NCBI RefSeq assembly: GCF_003149105.1
Contig: NZ_QGDS01000008.1
Coordinates: 1-64,000 of the forward strand
Source: Faecalicatena contorta
Lineage (GTDB): Bacteria > Bacillota > Clostridia > Lachnospirales > Lachnospiraceae
Length of the DNA: 64,000 nt
Direction: 5' to 3'
Both the position numbers and the translations under genes were made by a program. The notes under the pieces are model-generated. The model did no database searches, was not told where the DNA came from, and saw nothing but the letters and a program-made list of their open reading frames with translations. How positions within the stretch are numbered: position 1 is the first letter of the stretch; the number at the start of each line of letters is the position of its first letter. Of the stretch, positions 1 through 8,499 are shown piece after piece.

Positions 1-1089
1 CATAGCTCCCGCTACGGACTTATTTGTAAATACTGTATAGGCATCTGCTTCTATATTTGGACATGGATATAGCTGAGGAAATGCTCCCATTCCCTTTGCA
101 GCAATACTATGCCCGTGGGAAGCATATGCCCCCTGGTCTGAGAAACATTCCATCTTGCGGGCCGCAAAGCTTCCGTCAGGCCGTACATAAGATATAATGT
201 GGGTGCGAATTGCATGGCGCACCCGGTTTGAAACAAAAGTCTCCTCCCTGGATACATCCAGTTTCACAAGCCTGCCGCCAACTACGGTACTCAAATATGC
301 ACAGAGCGGTTCATAGAGAATATCCTGTTTATTCCCAAAGCCGCCTCCGATATAGGGCTTTATCACTCTCACTTCTCCCCATGGGATTCCCAGAGCCTGC
401 CCTACAACCCTCCGGCAGATGTGCGGAATCTGGGTGGAGGATACCACCACAATTCTTCCCTGCTCCATGTAGGAATAGCAGATAAAGTTTTCAATATGAC
501 AGTGCTGTACTGTCGGAGTATCATACCAGCCCTCTACTTTAATCAACCCTTCCTCTTTCCGCGCCTCCTCATAATTTCCACTACGGATAGACGTATGCTT
601 CAAAATATTGCCGGGATAGTTCTCATGAATGAGGGGAGCATCTGCCTCCATTGCCTTCTGAGCATCCAGCACAAAAGGAAGTTCTTCATACTCCACTTTA
701 ATTGCCCGCACGGCCTGTGCCGCTGCCACTTCATTCTCAGCAACCACAGCCGCCACATCATCTCCGTAAAATTTTACATGGTCTGTCAGCAGCAGACGGT
801 CCGCCACATCCTGGTGCTCCGGATCTGTTGACCACGGATGCCCTGCCGTAGGAAAATAACGCTTAGGAACATCAAAGCATGTCACCACTTTTACTACTCC
901 TGGAATACGCTCTGCTTCTTTTGTATCTATTGATTTCACAATGCCGTGGGCAACCGTCGAGTGCAGGATTTTTGCTGTATAAGAACTTTTATCACATATG
1001 TCATCCGTATATTTTGCCCGTCCCGTCACCTTTTCAAAGGCATCCACACGTTTTACACTTTTCCCTATCACATGTTCTTTGTCTTTCAT
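1..1089 (-). CDS. xdhA: Xanthine dehydrogenase molybdenum-binding subunit, partial (C-terminus beyond window)
   Basis: The first 363 codons of a molybdopterin-dependent hydroxylase that oxidises hypoxanthine or xanthine in the cytoplasm; the rest lies beyond the window edge. It starts at an ATG at 1089 behind GGAGGCGGAGAT. The N-terminus has the aldehyde oxidase/xanthine dehydrogenase a/b hammerhead (KVTGRAKYTDD near residue 20). It is followed by the Mo-binding domain with STQIPHICRRVVGQALGIP and the loop KPYIGGGFGNKQD. It resembles E. coli XdhA closely, including QHCHIEN and DQGAYASHGHSIA. It lies 29 bp downstream of guanine deaminase on the same strand, so the two probably form one operon in which guanine is deaminated to xanthine and then oxidised. 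Family certain; FAD and Fe-S subunits are not visible here. Confidence 0.93.
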   Translation of the reverse strand, partial: MKDKEHVIGKSVKRVDAFEKVTGRAKYTDDICDKSSYTAKILHSTVAHGIVKSIDTKEAERIPGVVKVVTCFDVPKRYFPTAGHPWSTDPEHQDVADRLLLTDHVKFYGDDVAAVVAENEVAAAQAVRAIKVEYEELPFVLDAQKAMEADAPLIHENYPGNILKHTSIRSGNYEEARKEEGLIKVEGWYDTPTVQHCHIENFICYSYMEQGRIVVVSSTQIPHICRRVVGQALGIPWGEVRVIKPYIGGGFGNKQDILYEPLCAYLSTVVGGRLVKLDVSREETFVSNRVRHAIRTHIISYVRPDGSFAARKMECFSDQGAYASHGHSIAAKGMGAFPQLYPCPNIEADAYTVFTNKSVAGAM

Positions 1090-1118
1090 ATCTCCGCCTC
1101 CGTATCGCGTTTTTAACA

Positions 1119-2399
1119 TTAGAATAATCTTTTGCCTCTCACATATTTGGCAAAGATTTCCCGGTCATCTGAAAAATAAATCATCCTCTCCAGACGCTTT
1201 TTCACATCCAGAGGCTGAGGATGTTCCAGCCTTGAATCGTCCAGAATTACTGCATCCAGCTCATATCCCGGTTCAAAACTTCCTACCTTTCCGAAAAATT
1301 CACCACCACCCTTGGTGGCCATATAAAATACTTCCTCCACAGTCAAAGGTTTCAATGAGTCATCCATGAGCCTCCAGCGCATCTTTGACGCCTGAATAGC
1401 ATGTGACATGGCCGCGAAAAGATTCTCTGTAGAACCGCCTGCCACATCACTCCCAATTCCTACATGAAGTCCTTCTTCAAGAAACCGCCTTACCGGAGCA
1501 ACGCCGGAGGAAAGGTTTATATTAGATTCCGGACAGTGGGCGACGAACACATCATTCTCCTTCATCCTTGTGATTTCCTCCTCAGTGGAATGGACACAAT
1601 GTGCCATAACCGTAGGACAGTCTGCTCCAAAGAGGCCAAACTTATCGTAGGCGTCCCCATAAAAATCAGACCAGGGGCATAATTCCTTCACCCAGGCAAT
1701 CTCCCCCGGATTCTCGGATAAATGAGACTGCAGCGGCAAACCATAACGCATCTGCACCATTTTCAGCTTCTCCATCAGCTCATCCGTACAGCTTGGTGTA
1801 AAACGGGGAGTCAGAATAGGTCTGGTATGTTTATATTTTTTATGCAGCACATCCTTGATCCATTCTACCGTCTCTGCCGACGATTCCACTGCGGAAGCTT
1901 CTCTGAGGTAATCCGGACAGTTTCTGTCCATATTTACCTTACCCACCATGGCGCTGAGTCCGGCTTCCTCCAACATATCCATCAATAAGAGAGTAGCTTT
2001 CCTGTGCACCGTGGCAAAAATGCAGGCTCTGGTAGTTGCGCCTTTTTTCATGTTTTCCACAAAAACCTTATATGCCCGGGCGGCATACTCTAAATCCTGG
2101 AATTTCGCCTCCTCCGGAAATGTATTTGTCTCCAGCCATTCTAGCAGTTCCATATCCATCCCAAGCCCACGGAAAGAGTACTGGGGTGCATGTACATGCA
2201 AATCAACTAACCCTGGTATAATCAGGCGATCCTCATAATCTGTAACCGGAATCCCTCCATACTCAAATGGCAGGGTCTGGTATACTCCCCTTACCTCCCC
2301 GTTTTCACACACCAGATACCCGTGTTCACATACCTTCAGTTCGCTGGCACTTTTACTATACACAATGTTACCTTTTAAAATAAAAATAGATTCATACAT
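1119..2399 (-). CDS. guaD: Guanine deaminase (amidohydrolase)
   Basis: A 426-residue zinc amidohydrolase that converts guanine to xanthine and ammonia. The metal motif HVHAP (His68, His70) follows PGLVDL, and VGKVNMDRNCPDY is typical of guanine deaminases. Further metal or catalytic positions are QSHLSE, AHCVH and GSDVAGG near the C-terminus. I chose ATG 2399 because GGAGG lies 6 nt upstream; an in-frame extension to 2456 would run into the riboswitch expression platform. The leader carries a guanine-class riboswitch. Gene order guaD-xdhA, with a purine permease divergently placed, indicates guanine catabolism. Product nearly certain. Confidence 0.95.
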   Translation of the reverse strand: MYESIFILKGNIVYSKSASELKVCEHGYLVCENGEVRGVYQTLPFEYGGIPVTDYEDRLIIPGLVDLHVHAPQYSFRGLGMDMELLEWLETNTFPEEAKFQDLEYAARAYKVFVENMKKGATTRACIFATVHRKATLLLMDMLEEAGLSAMVGKVNMDRNCPDYLREASAVESSAETVEWIKDVLHKKYKHTRPILTPRFTPSCTDELMEKLKMVQMRYGLPLQSHLSENPGEIAWVKELCPWSDFYGDAYDKFGLFGADCPTVMAHCVHSTEEEITRMKENDVFVAHCPESNINLSSGVAPVRRFLEEGLHVGIGSDVAGGSTENLFAAMSHAIQASKMRWRLMDDSLKPLTVEEVFYMATKGGGEFFGKVGSFEPGYELDAVILDDSRLEHPQPLDVKKRLERMIYFSDDREIFAKYVRGKRLF

Positions 2400-2460
2400 C
2401 GGTGTCCTCCTTCCCGCATCTGTGCGGCACATAAGTACCTGCAGAGATGACCCCACAGAT

Positions 2461-2523
2461 ACTTATAGTCAACTATTAAGGTAGTTGGTAGAAACGTCCA
2501 TCCGATTATGAACCTATATAAGT
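2461..2523 (-). promoter_or_regulatory. Guanine-class purine riboswitch aptamer upstream of guaD
   Basis: Read on the minus strand, P1 is ACUUAUA/UAUAAGU, P2 is GUUCAU/AUGGAC closing loop AAUCGG, J2/3 is the hallmark GUUUCUACC, and P3 is CAACUA/UAGUUG with loop CCUUAA. The specificity base is C in GACUAU, which is the guanine class (U would be adenine). J1/2 is UAG, whereas UAA or UAU is more usual. Just downstream, AUAAGUA (2466-2460) can pair with UACUUAU (2437-2431), and AUCUGUG (2460-2454) can pair with CACAGAU (2424-2418). These two pairings are mutually exclusive. There is no U-run, so control is probably translational. Confidence 0.88.
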
Positions 2524-2552
2524 ATTGCTACTTGATATTTAATTATATTCCA

Positions 2553-2581
2553 ATACTAGCATTTTCAACTTTTATTGTCAA
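2553..2581 (-). promoter_or_regulatory. Promoter for guaD-xdhA
   Basis: On the minus strand TTGACA (2581-2576) is followed by a 17-bp spacer and TAGTAT (2558-2553). A second possible -10, TATAAT, lies at 2547-2542. Either would start the transcript a few tens of bases upstream of the riboswitch aptamer. Confidence 0.55.
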
Positions 2582-2851
2582 TATTGTTTAAGATTATTGT
2601 GCAATTTTTCTATACCATATCAAGTTGTTTTAATAAACAACTTGATTATATGGATATAAGCGTGTAAAATCAAAAACAACAAAAGGTATTGTTGTTAAAT
2701 ATTTTTTAATAGTTAGAGTTGTCAGCCAAATACAAAGTCAATTAAATTAATATGAACAGAAGACCGAAAATTATATAATTGTTTTAAAATAAAACTATTC
2801 CAAATTGTATAGGATTGTATAATAAGTTTAACTTAATATTACTGTTTTCCA

Positions 2852-2914
2852 TTATGTATATACTGGGGATTGGCCCAGAGTCTCTACCAACTGCCGAAAG
2901 AGTTGACTACATAA
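2852..2914 (+). promoter_or_regulatory. Guanine-class purine riboswitch aptamer upstream of the permease gene
   Basis: P1 is UUAUGUA/UACAUAA, P2 CUGGG/CCCAG with loop GAUUGG, J2/3 GUCUCUACC (U48C relative to the usual GUUUCUACC, a position that tolerates change), and P3 CAACU/AGUUG. The base after GA in GACUAC is C, predicting guanine or hypoxanthine recognition. It sits 169 nt before the purine permease start codon on the same strand. A TATAAT at 2818-2823 may be the -10. Confidence 0.85.
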
Positions 2915-2937
2915 ATTTGTCTTAGTGACAGTTTATT

Positions 2938-2957
2938 GGCAACTTTTTTTTGTTGCC
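2938..2957 (+). terminator. Hairpin in the permease riboswitch expression platform
   Basis: GGCAAC, eight T, GTTGCC form a perfect 6-bp stem with a U8 loop 23 nt after the aptamer. The upstream P3 strand GAGUUG could instead pair with CAACUUU. This looks like a terminator or antiterminator switch, but the U-tract is in the loop rather than 3' of the stem, so the mechanism is unclear. Confidence 0.4.
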
Positions 2958-3083
2958 TGAAAACAGAAAAGTTAGCTTTTTATTATACCAAAAATGAATA
3001 AGGAGGGTTGAAAGATTCACGTTGTTAAGGGTGGGAAAAGAATAGGGATAATGAAACATATTATGAAATAGCGGAGGATCAAA

Positions 3084-4514
3084 ATGAATAAGGAATCAGA
3101 AAGCAAAACAACTTTTTTAGACAATTATTTTGGTATCACAGAGAACAAATCTACTATGAGGACAGAAATACTTGCGGGGTTGACTACATTCATTACCATC
3201 GCCTACATATTGATACTGAATCCTCAGATTTTAGCAGACCCCTATATGATTATGGGAGATGCCGTTATGGCAGGGAAAATAGCCAACGGTGTATTTATAG
3301 GTACATGTATCGGTGCATTTATCGGAACCATTCTTTGTGCGATATACGCCAAGGTTCCATTTGCGCAGGCACCGGGTATGGGGCTTAATGCATTCTTTGC
3401 ATACACGGTTGTGTTGGGAATGGGATACACTTATGGACAGGCACTTGTTATCGTATTCTTGTCAGGAGTATTCTTTATTGTTATTACGGCTGTCGGCTTG
3501 AGAGAGGCGATTATCCGTTCCATTCCAGATGCTGTAAAAACAGCGATAACACCTGGAATTGGTTTATTTATTACTATCATCGGACTTAAAAATTCCGGTT
3601 TGGTTGTCGGAAATTCAGCAACACTGGTCAGCATGGTGGATTTTGCGCAGTGGAGAAACCCAGATGTAGATTTAACTCCAATGATGGGTGCATTAGTAGC
3701 GTTAATTGGCTTAATCATCATGGGTGTGCTTCATGCGAAAAAAGTGAAAGGTTCCATCTTAATCGGTATTGTAGCATCAACTATTATAGGGATTCCTTTG
3801 GGAGTAACTCATCTATCAAACTTCAGCCTGGACATTGGAACTAAATTTTCAGATTTCGCAGAAGTATCTTTCATGAAGATGGATTTTTCTGGCCTGTTCC
3901 AGGGTGGAAATGTGATGAATACAATTTTCACAGTTACTATGCTGGTTATCAGTTTTTCACTTGTAAATATGTTTGATTCTATTGGAACCTTACTGGGAGC
4001 GGCAAAACAGTCTGGCATGATAGATGAAAACGGCGAAGTTATCCGTATGAAACAAGCTTTGATGTCAGATGCAATTTCAACAGCAACGGGGGCTATGGTT
4101 GGTACTTCCACAGTTACCACAGTTGTAGAATCCAGCGCAGGTATTGCAGAAGGCGGAAGAACAGGTATGACGAGTTTTGTGACAGCGTTATTATTCCTGG
4201 GTGCAATTATCTTCGCGCCTATAGTCGGGATAGTTCCGGGAGCAGCTACGGCTCCGGCGCTTATCTTTGTAGGAATTTTAATGTTAAGCAATGTGAAAGA
4301 TGTGGATTTCAGCGATATGACCAATGCACTTCCTGCATTCTGCACTATCGTGTTCATGCCATTCACTTATTCTATTGCAAATGGTGTTGCACTTGGACTT
4401 ATCACATTCTGTCTGATGAAGATATGCAGCAAAAAGTTTGAAGAAGTAAAGGTATTAACATTAGTGATATCTATTGTATTTGTTATCAGATATATATTTA
4501 TGACACTCGGATAG
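3084..4514 (+). CDS. pbuG: Guanine/hypoxanthine permease, AzgA/PbuG-type NCS2 family
   Basis: A 476-residue, very hydrophobic protein with about 12-14 membrane segments. The N-terminus TEILAGLTTFITIAYIL and the FAQAPGMGLNAFFAYTV loop are signatures of the AzgA/PbuG branch of purine transporters, as are FDSIGTLLGAA and TSTVTTVVESSAGIAEGGRT, which carry substrate and proton-site residues. It starts with ATG behind GCGGAGG. It probably imports guanine or hypoxanthine at the cytoplasmic membrane. A guanine-class riboswitch lies in its leader, giving likely feedback control. Opposite it on the other strand are guanine deaminase and xanthine dehydrogenase. The exact substrate cannot be told from sequence. 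Confidence 0.93.
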   Translation: MNKESESKTTFLDNYFGITENKSTMRTEILAGLTTFITIAYILILNPQILADPYMIMGDAVMAGKIANGVFIGTCIGAFIGTILCAIYAKVPFAQAPGMGLNAFFAYTVVLGMGYTYGQALVIVFLSGVFFIVITAVGLREAIIRSIPDAVKTAITPGIGLFITIIGLKNSGLVVGNSATLVSMVDFAQWRNPDVDLTPMMGALVALIGLIIMGVLHAKKVKGSILIGIVASTIIGIPLGVTHLSNFSLDIGTKFSDFAEVSFMKMDFSGLFQGGNVMNTIFTVTMLVISFSLVNMFDSIGTLLGAAKQSGMIDENGEVIRMKQALMSDAISTATGAMVGTSTVTTVVESSAGIAEGGRTGMTSFVTALLFLGAIIFAPIVGIVPGAATAPALIFVGILMLSNVKDVDFSDMTNALPAFCTIVFMPFTYSIANGVALGLITFCLMKICSKKFEEVKVLTLVISIVFVIRYIFMTLG

Positions 4515-4590
4515 AACTGCATATTTTCAGAACTTTTGCCCTGCTCATTTTTGTGTGTTATACTGTATTTCACAGGAAAGGGTACAGGTT

Positions 4591-4875
4591 ATGAATTATA
4601 CATATATATTAAAATGTAAGGATGGCAGTCTCTATACAGGATGGACAAATAATTTGGAAAAGAGAATATATGATCACAATGCAGGAAAGGGAGCCAAATA
4701 TACAAAGGCTCGAAGGCCTGTAGAACTGGCATACTTTGAGGCTTTTCAGACAAAGGAGGAAGCAATGAAAAGAGAATATGCCATCAAACAGATGCCGCGC
4801 AGGAAGAAGATGGAGTTGCTGGCTTCCGGCAGAGATGAAATTTTCCATGATGTAAAAAAGGTGCGGTTCCTCTGA
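4591..4875 (+). CDS. GIY-YIG domain protein, UPF0213 type
   Basis: A 94-residue single-domain GIY-YIG nuclease-fold protein. YTYILKCKDGSLYTGWTNNL contains the GIY/YIG-like strands (YTYIL and LYTGWT), and R/H/E catalytic candidates follow (RIYDHNAG; KEEAMKREYAIKQ). I use ATG 4591 because it gives the standard MNYTYILKC start behind an AGGAAAGGGT stretch; longer in-frame extensions lack a binding site. The family includes small DNA-processing or repair-associated proteins whose role in Firmicutes is poorly known. The gene ends inside a strong terminator. Confidence 0.88.
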   Translation: MNYTYILKCKDGSLYTGWTNNLEKRIYDHNAGKGAKYTKARRPVELAYFEAFQTKEEAMKREYAIKQMPRRKKMELLASGRDEIFHDVKKVRFL

Positions 4876-4898
4876 TAAAGAGGACCGCACCTTTTTGG
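4856..4898 (+). terminator. Rho-independent terminator
   Basis: AAAAGGTGCGGTTCCTCT and its complement ending CCGCACCTTTTT form a long stem overlapping the last codons of the GIY-YIG gene. The A/T tails make it bidirectional, so it can also serve the convergent rubrerythrin gene. Confidence 0.85.
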
Positions 4899-4910
4899 TG
4901 GAAAGCGTAC

Positions 4911-4937
4911 CTTATTGAACATTAGTAGTTCAAGAAG
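4911..4937 (-). repeat. 27-bp palindromic repeat, single copy (inverted orientation)
   Basis: Arms CTTATTGAAC and GTTCAAGAAG flank a 7-nt centre ATTAGTA. Its reverse complement matches the units at 12.7, 25.2 and 32.4 kb. One stem position is mismatched in this copy. Confidence 0.75.
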
Positions 4938-4957
4938 TATGGCTTATTCACACTATT

Positions 4958-5494
4958 TTAATAGTTTTCAGCTTTTCTTTCAAAATATGCACGAGGATGA
5001 GCGCATACAGGACATACTTGTGGAGCTTCATTTCCCTCATGTATATATCCGCAGTTTCCACATTTCCATCCAAGAGGAGCCTCGTCTTTGAATGTCTGCC
5101 CTGCACGGAAATGTTCCAGAATCTTCTGGTAGCGTTTTTCGTGAGCATTCTCTACGAGAGCTACACCCCGGAATTTAGCAGCCAGTTCGTTAAAGCCTTC
5201 TTCTTCAGCTTCTTTTGCCATACGGGCATACATATCTGTCCATTCATAGTTCTCGCCTGCAGCAGCATCTACCAGATTAGCATCCACATCACCGATTCCG
5301 TGGAATTCTTTGAACCACATTTTTGCGTGCTCTTTTTCCTGATTAGCTGTTTCTAAGAAGATATTGGAAATTTGCTCATAACCGGCTTTCTTGGCAGCAG
5401 AAGCATAGTATGTATACTTATTGCGTGCCTGTGATTCACCTGAAAATGCTTCCATAAGGTTCTTTTCTGTTTTTGTTCCTGCGTACTTAGACAT
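4958..5494 (-). CDS. rbr: Rubrerythrin
   Basis: A 178-residue non-haem di-iron peroxidase of anaerobes that reduces hydrogen peroxide in the cytoplasm. The N-terminal four-helix ferritin-like domain carries the iron ligands ([30 protein letters not shown]). The C-terminal rubredoxin domain carries CGNC and CPVC for the FeS4 centre. It starts with ATG behind AAGGAGGATTTACT. PerR and a second rubrerythrin lie directly upstream on the same strand, forming an oxidative-stress cluster. The upstream region has TATAAT-rich sequence that could hold a PerR site. Length and domain order are typical. Confidence 0.95.
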   Translation of the reverse strand: MSKYAGTKTEKNLMEAFSGESQARNKYTYYASAAKKAGYEQISNIFLETANQEKEHAKMWFKEFHGIGDVDANLVDAAAGENYEWTDMYARMAKEAEEEGFNELAAKFRGVALVENAHEKRYQKILEHFRAGQTFKDEAPLGWKCGNCGYIHEGNEAPQVCPVCAHPRAYFERKAENY

Positions 5495-5568
5495 AGTAAA
5501 TCCTCCTTATTTTTATATTATTGCTATTATAACATTATGCTCTTTTTGAATCAATGAAAACGGGTTGA

Positions 5569-6111
5569 TTATCCAAAGTATCTCTTTAACAGACCTTCGA
5601 AAGCTTTTCCGTGACGAGCTTCATCTCTTGCCATCTCATGTACAGTATCATGAATTGCATCCAGGTTAGCTTCTTTTGCGCGTTTTGCCAAGTCAAATTT
5701 TCCTGCTGTAGCGCCGTTCTCTGCATCTACTCTCATTTCCAGGTTTTTCTTTGTGCTGTCTGTTACAACTTCACCTAATAACTCTGCAAATTTAGCAGCA
5801 TGCTCCGCTTCCTCGAAAGCAGCTTTTTCCCAGTACAGTCCGATTTCAGGATATCCTTCTCTGTGAGCTACTCTTGACATTGCAAGATACATACCTACTT
5901 CTGAACATTCTCCTTCGAAGTTAGCTCTTAAATCAGCCAGTATATCTTCGCTTACGCCCTGAGCTACGCCTACAACGTGCTCTGCAGCCCATGTTCTTTC
6001 GCCTGTCTGCTCTTTAAATTTCTCTGCTGGTGCTTTACAAATTGGACATTCTGCCGGTGCGGCATCTCCTTCGTGAACATAACCACATACTGTACATACA
6101 AATTTTTTCAT
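5569..6111 (-). CDS. Reverse rubrerythrin (NADH peroxidase type)
   Basis: A 180-residue protein with the domain order reversed relative to classical rubrerythrin. The FeS4 rubredoxin module is N-terminal (CTVCGY at 6-11, CPICKAP near 22-28) and the di-iron ferritin-like domain follows ([38 protein letters not shown]). Such proteins are peroxidases or terminal components of NADH-dependent oxygen and peroxide reduction in clostridia. ATG start behind AAGGAG. It lies between PerR and classical rubrerythrin, all on the minus strand, so PerR control is likely but inferred. Confidence 0.92.
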   Translation of the reverse strand: MKKFVCTVCGYVHEGDAAPAECPICKAPAEKFKEQTGERTWAAEHVVGVAQGVSEDILADLRANFEGECSEVGMYLAMSRVAHREGYPEIGLYWEKAAFEEAEHAAKFAELLGEVVTDSTKKNLEMRVDAENGATAGKFDLAKRAKEANLDAIHDTVHEMARDEARHGKAFEGLLKRYFG

Positions 6112-6179
6112 AGTTAATTCTCCTTTTTAATATTTTTATTATTTCCGGGGCACTTGCTGCCTGCCGGTATTTTATTTTT

Positions 6180-6210
6180 AATACAGGAAGTATTGTGTAC
6201 TTCCTGTATT
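6180..6210. other. Perfect 13-bp inverted repeat between perR and reverse rubrerythrin
   Basis: AATACAGGAAGTA, a 5-nt loop, then TACTTCCTGTATT. There is no clear U-run on either side, so it may be a terminator, a processing hairpin or a protein-binding palindrome. Confidence 0.5.
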
Positions 6211-6251
6211 AATTACAGAAGTTATTTCTGCGGACATTTTTTATCCTTTTA

Positions 6252-6647
6252 TTATGACTTTGGAGTGCAGCTGCCACATTTGCCGTAAAAAATAGTGGTG
6301 CTGGATTCTATAATTCCGTCAAAGTTTTCTGCGGCTGTCGCATTGACCTCTTCTATCTTCTTCATATCAAGATCTAAATCTATAATCTTTCCACAGCCAG
6401 TGCAGAAAAAGTGATTGTGCGGCTCCACATTTCCATCAAACCTGTCACCGCCGTCCTGAGCAGGAATTTTAACTACTTCTCCAATATCTGTCAGCAAGTT
6501 TAAATTTCTGTACACGGTTCCGAGGCTTATGTTGGGAAACTCTTCCTTCACGTGCAGGTAAACTGTGTCCGCAGTAGGATGTTCCCTGGTCGTCATCAGA
6601 TACTTTTTAATAGACTCACGCTGCCGGCTATATTTTAAAGTTGCCAA
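6252..6647 (-). CDS. perR: Fur-family peroxide regulator PerR
   Basis: A 131-residue winged-helix metalloregulator. The DNA-binding half contains HPTADTVYLHVKEEFPNISLGTVYRNL. The dimer half has the structural zinc pairs CTGC and CGSC and the regulatory metal-site pattern RFDG then PHNHFFC typical of PerR. The start is a TTG at 6647 with AGGAGGT five nt upstream; no ATG fits. It precedes reverse rubrerythrin and rubrerythrin on the same strand, the expected peroxide regulon. PerR rather than Fur or Zur is inferred from this neighbourhood and from the Asp/His pattern. Confidence 0.9.
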   Translation of the reverse strand: MATLKYSRQRESIKKYLMTTREHPTADTVYLHVKEEFPNISLGTVYRNLNLLTDIGEVVKIPAQDGGDRFDGNVEPHNHFFCTGCGKIIDLDLDMKKIEEVNATAAENFDGIIESSTTIFYGKCGSCTPKS

Positions 6648-6967
6648 TGTGGACCTCCTTTCAAATTATAAATTAATAATAGTAATTGTTACTGCATTTA
6701 GAATGATAATATATATCACAAGAAATGTCAACAGTATTTAGAAAAAAATTAAAAAATCTTGTGCTCTGCATACTTTTAAGTAGAAAAAGAAATTAAATGG
6801 AAAATAAATCCCTGGAAAATAAAATAATTATAAACATATGTAATAGAAGGAATAGAGTGCGTAAAATGTTACAAAATAATTAATAAATAGATAAAGAAAT
6901 TATATTAAAGAGGAAGAATATTATAAGCCGTGTCGAAGTGTGTAGATTGAAATCACGATAAAATAGG

Positions 6968-6996
6968 TTGACATGAGGATATATGGTTGATATAAT
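6968..6996 (+). promoter_or_regulatory. Consensus sigma-A promoter for the NlpC/P60 gene
   Basis: TTGACA, a 17-bp spacer and TATAAT. The predicted transcript begins near 7003 and has about 70 nt of leader before the start codon. The rest of the 6648-7075 gap is A/T-rich and shows nothing else I can support. Confidence 0.85.
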
Positions 6997-7075
6997 AGCA
7001 TCGTAACAAATTTAACAATTATGTAATATTTAGAACTTCCTACAAAAGATGAAGAAACTTATAAGGAGGTTTTAT

Positions 7076-8182
7076 ATGAAAACAGTACGTGTAAAGCAGA
7101 AATTGATTCTTTCTGCTTTAGCAGGAACGATTATGATTTCGGGGAGTGCAATGACGGTAAAGGCGGCAGATGATTCTTCTGGAAATGTCCCGGTTATACC
7201 GGTTGCAGGAATCGAATCGGTACTAAAAGAATGTTACCAGGTAGACGTAAAGGATAATATTGATTTATATCTGGTACAAAACAATGAGGGTGAGTATTTG
7301 AATATGGCATTTTCTAATGTGAGTGATTATGCTTACATTAGAAGTGCCCCGGATGAAGCAAGCAGCTGGATTGGAAAGATTTACAATGATTCGGCAGCCG
7401 AGGTGCTTGAATATAATGGAGACTGGACAAAAATAAAATCTGGTTCTGTAGAAGGTTACGTGCCTGCAAACAGCCTTTTTACAGGAAAGGCAGCCGAGGA
7501 ACATGCAGGAGAATACGAACAGGACCAGGCTAAGGTAACAGTCGGAGTGTTAAATGTCAGAGACGGGCAGGGAACTTCTGCAAATGTACTGACACAGGTT
7601 ATGGCAGATCAGCAGTATGAAGTAACCGGCGAAGCAGTAGATGGATGGTATCCTATAGATGTAGGGGGAACATCCGGCTGGGTGTACGGAGAATATGTAG
7701 ATGTCCAAAAACAGTATTCATATGCTGAATCCAAAGAAGAAGAGGAAAAGCGTATAGCAGAAGAGGAAGCTGCTATAGCTGCCGAGGAAGCCAGAAAACA
7801 CGAGGAAGCCCAGGAAGCGGTTGTAATACAGACCCAGGCATCCAGCGGACAGGCTGTTATTGATTATGCCTGTCAGTTTATCGGAAATCCTTATGTATGG
7901 GGAGGCACAAGCCTGACAAATGGAGCAGATTGTTCAGGGTTTGTACAGTCAGTGTATGCACACTTTGGAATTGCTCTGCCGCGTACCACATGGGATATGG
8001 AGCACGTGGGAGTTCCGGTAGGGTATGAGGAGGCTATCCCAGGAGATATCGTATTGTACGATGGTCATGTAGGATTATATATGGGAGACGGTAATATCGT
8101 CAACGCCATGAATGAGGCAGATGGAATTGGAATTTGCAGCGCAACTTATACACCTATCACTACAATTAGAAGAGTATTATAA
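7076..8182 (+). CDS. Secreted NlpC/P60 peptidoglycan endopeptidase with two SH3b domains
   Basis: A 368-residue exported wall hydrolase. It has a signal peptide (positive start, hydrophobic core, cleavage after TVKA near residue 31) and two bacterial SH3 domains, roughly 80-135 and 145-205 (YIRSAPDEASSWIGKI and LNVRDGQGTSANVLTQV). An Ala/Glu-rich coiled linker follows (210-245), then a C-terminal NlpC/P60 domain with catalytic Cys in NGADCSGFV and His in DGHVGLYMG. The family cleaves gamma-D-Glu to diamino-acid bonds in stem peptides. ATG 7076 is chosen for AAGGAGG seven nt upstream. It has its own strong promoter and terminator. Confidence 0.95.
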   Translation: MKTVRVKQKLILSALAGTIMISGSAMTVKAADDSSGNVPVIPVAGIESVLKECYQVDVKDNIDLYLVQNNEGEYLNMAFSNVSDYAYIRSAPDEASSWIGKIYNDSAAEVLEYNGDWTKIKSGSVEGYVPANSLFTGKAAEEHAGEYEQDQAKVTVGVLNVRDGQGTSANVLTQVMADQQYEVTGEAVDGWYPIDVGGTSGWVYGEYVDVQKQYSYAESKEEEEKRIAEEEAAIAAEEARKHEEAQEAVVIQTQASSGQAVIDYACQFIGNPYVWGGTSLTNGADCSGFVQSVYAHFGIALPRTTWDMEHVGVPVGYEEAIPGDIVLYDGHVGLYMGDGNIVNAMNEADGIGICSATYTPITTIRRVL

Positions 8183-8211
8183 CCTTATAAAAGGTATTCC
8201 CGCTTCTTGAT

Positions 8212-8236
8212 AAAGCGGATTCCGAGTATCCGCTTT
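8212..8236 (+). other. Hairpin downstream of the NlpC/P60 gene
   Basis: AAAGCGGAT, 7-nt loop, ATCCGCTTT: a perfect 9-bp stem with no U-run, 30 bp after the stop codon and upstream of a proper terminator. Confidence 0.5.
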
Positions 8237-8260
8237 GATCTACAGGGAATTAGAAAAGAA

Positions 8261-8303
8261 AACTGCACTTCAAAAGCATCCTGATTTGAAGTGTAGTTTT
8301 TTA
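8261..8303 (+). terminator. Rho-independent terminator
   Basis: AACTGCACTTCAAA pairs with TTTGAAGTGTAGTT around a 10-nt loop and is followed by a T-run. Confidence 0.88.
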
Positions 8304-8428
8304 TTAGACATTTTACAGATTCCTATAATAAAAAATCGAATTTTGGTGTGATTATGAAAAGGATGGCATGTACAAAATGCACAAAAATGTAAAACAGTGT
8401 CGAAAGTCGAATTAAGGGAGTTTTCAAC

Positions 8429-8499
8429 TTATCCACATTTAAAACCCCAAAAAGCGTGGAAAAACCCAGTTTTTAAAAAAGTTATTCACATTATCCACA
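8429..8499 (+). other. Cluster of three DnaA-box sequences in a gene-free A/T-rich stretch
   Basis: TTATCCACA at 8429-8437, TTATTCACA at 8482-8490 and TTATCCACA at 8491-8499. The last two abut exactly. All match the DnaA box consensus TTATNCACA. They lie in the 8304-8766 gap, followed by a long A/T-rich tract. dnaA, dnaN and other origin genes are not in the window, so this is more likely a DnaA-binding cluster than oriC. Confidence 0.55.

Noticed and set aside
3809..4366. Long minus-strand open frame opposite the purine permease
   Set aside because: It mirrors the codon pattern of the permease, has no ribosome binding site and gives no recognisable protein.
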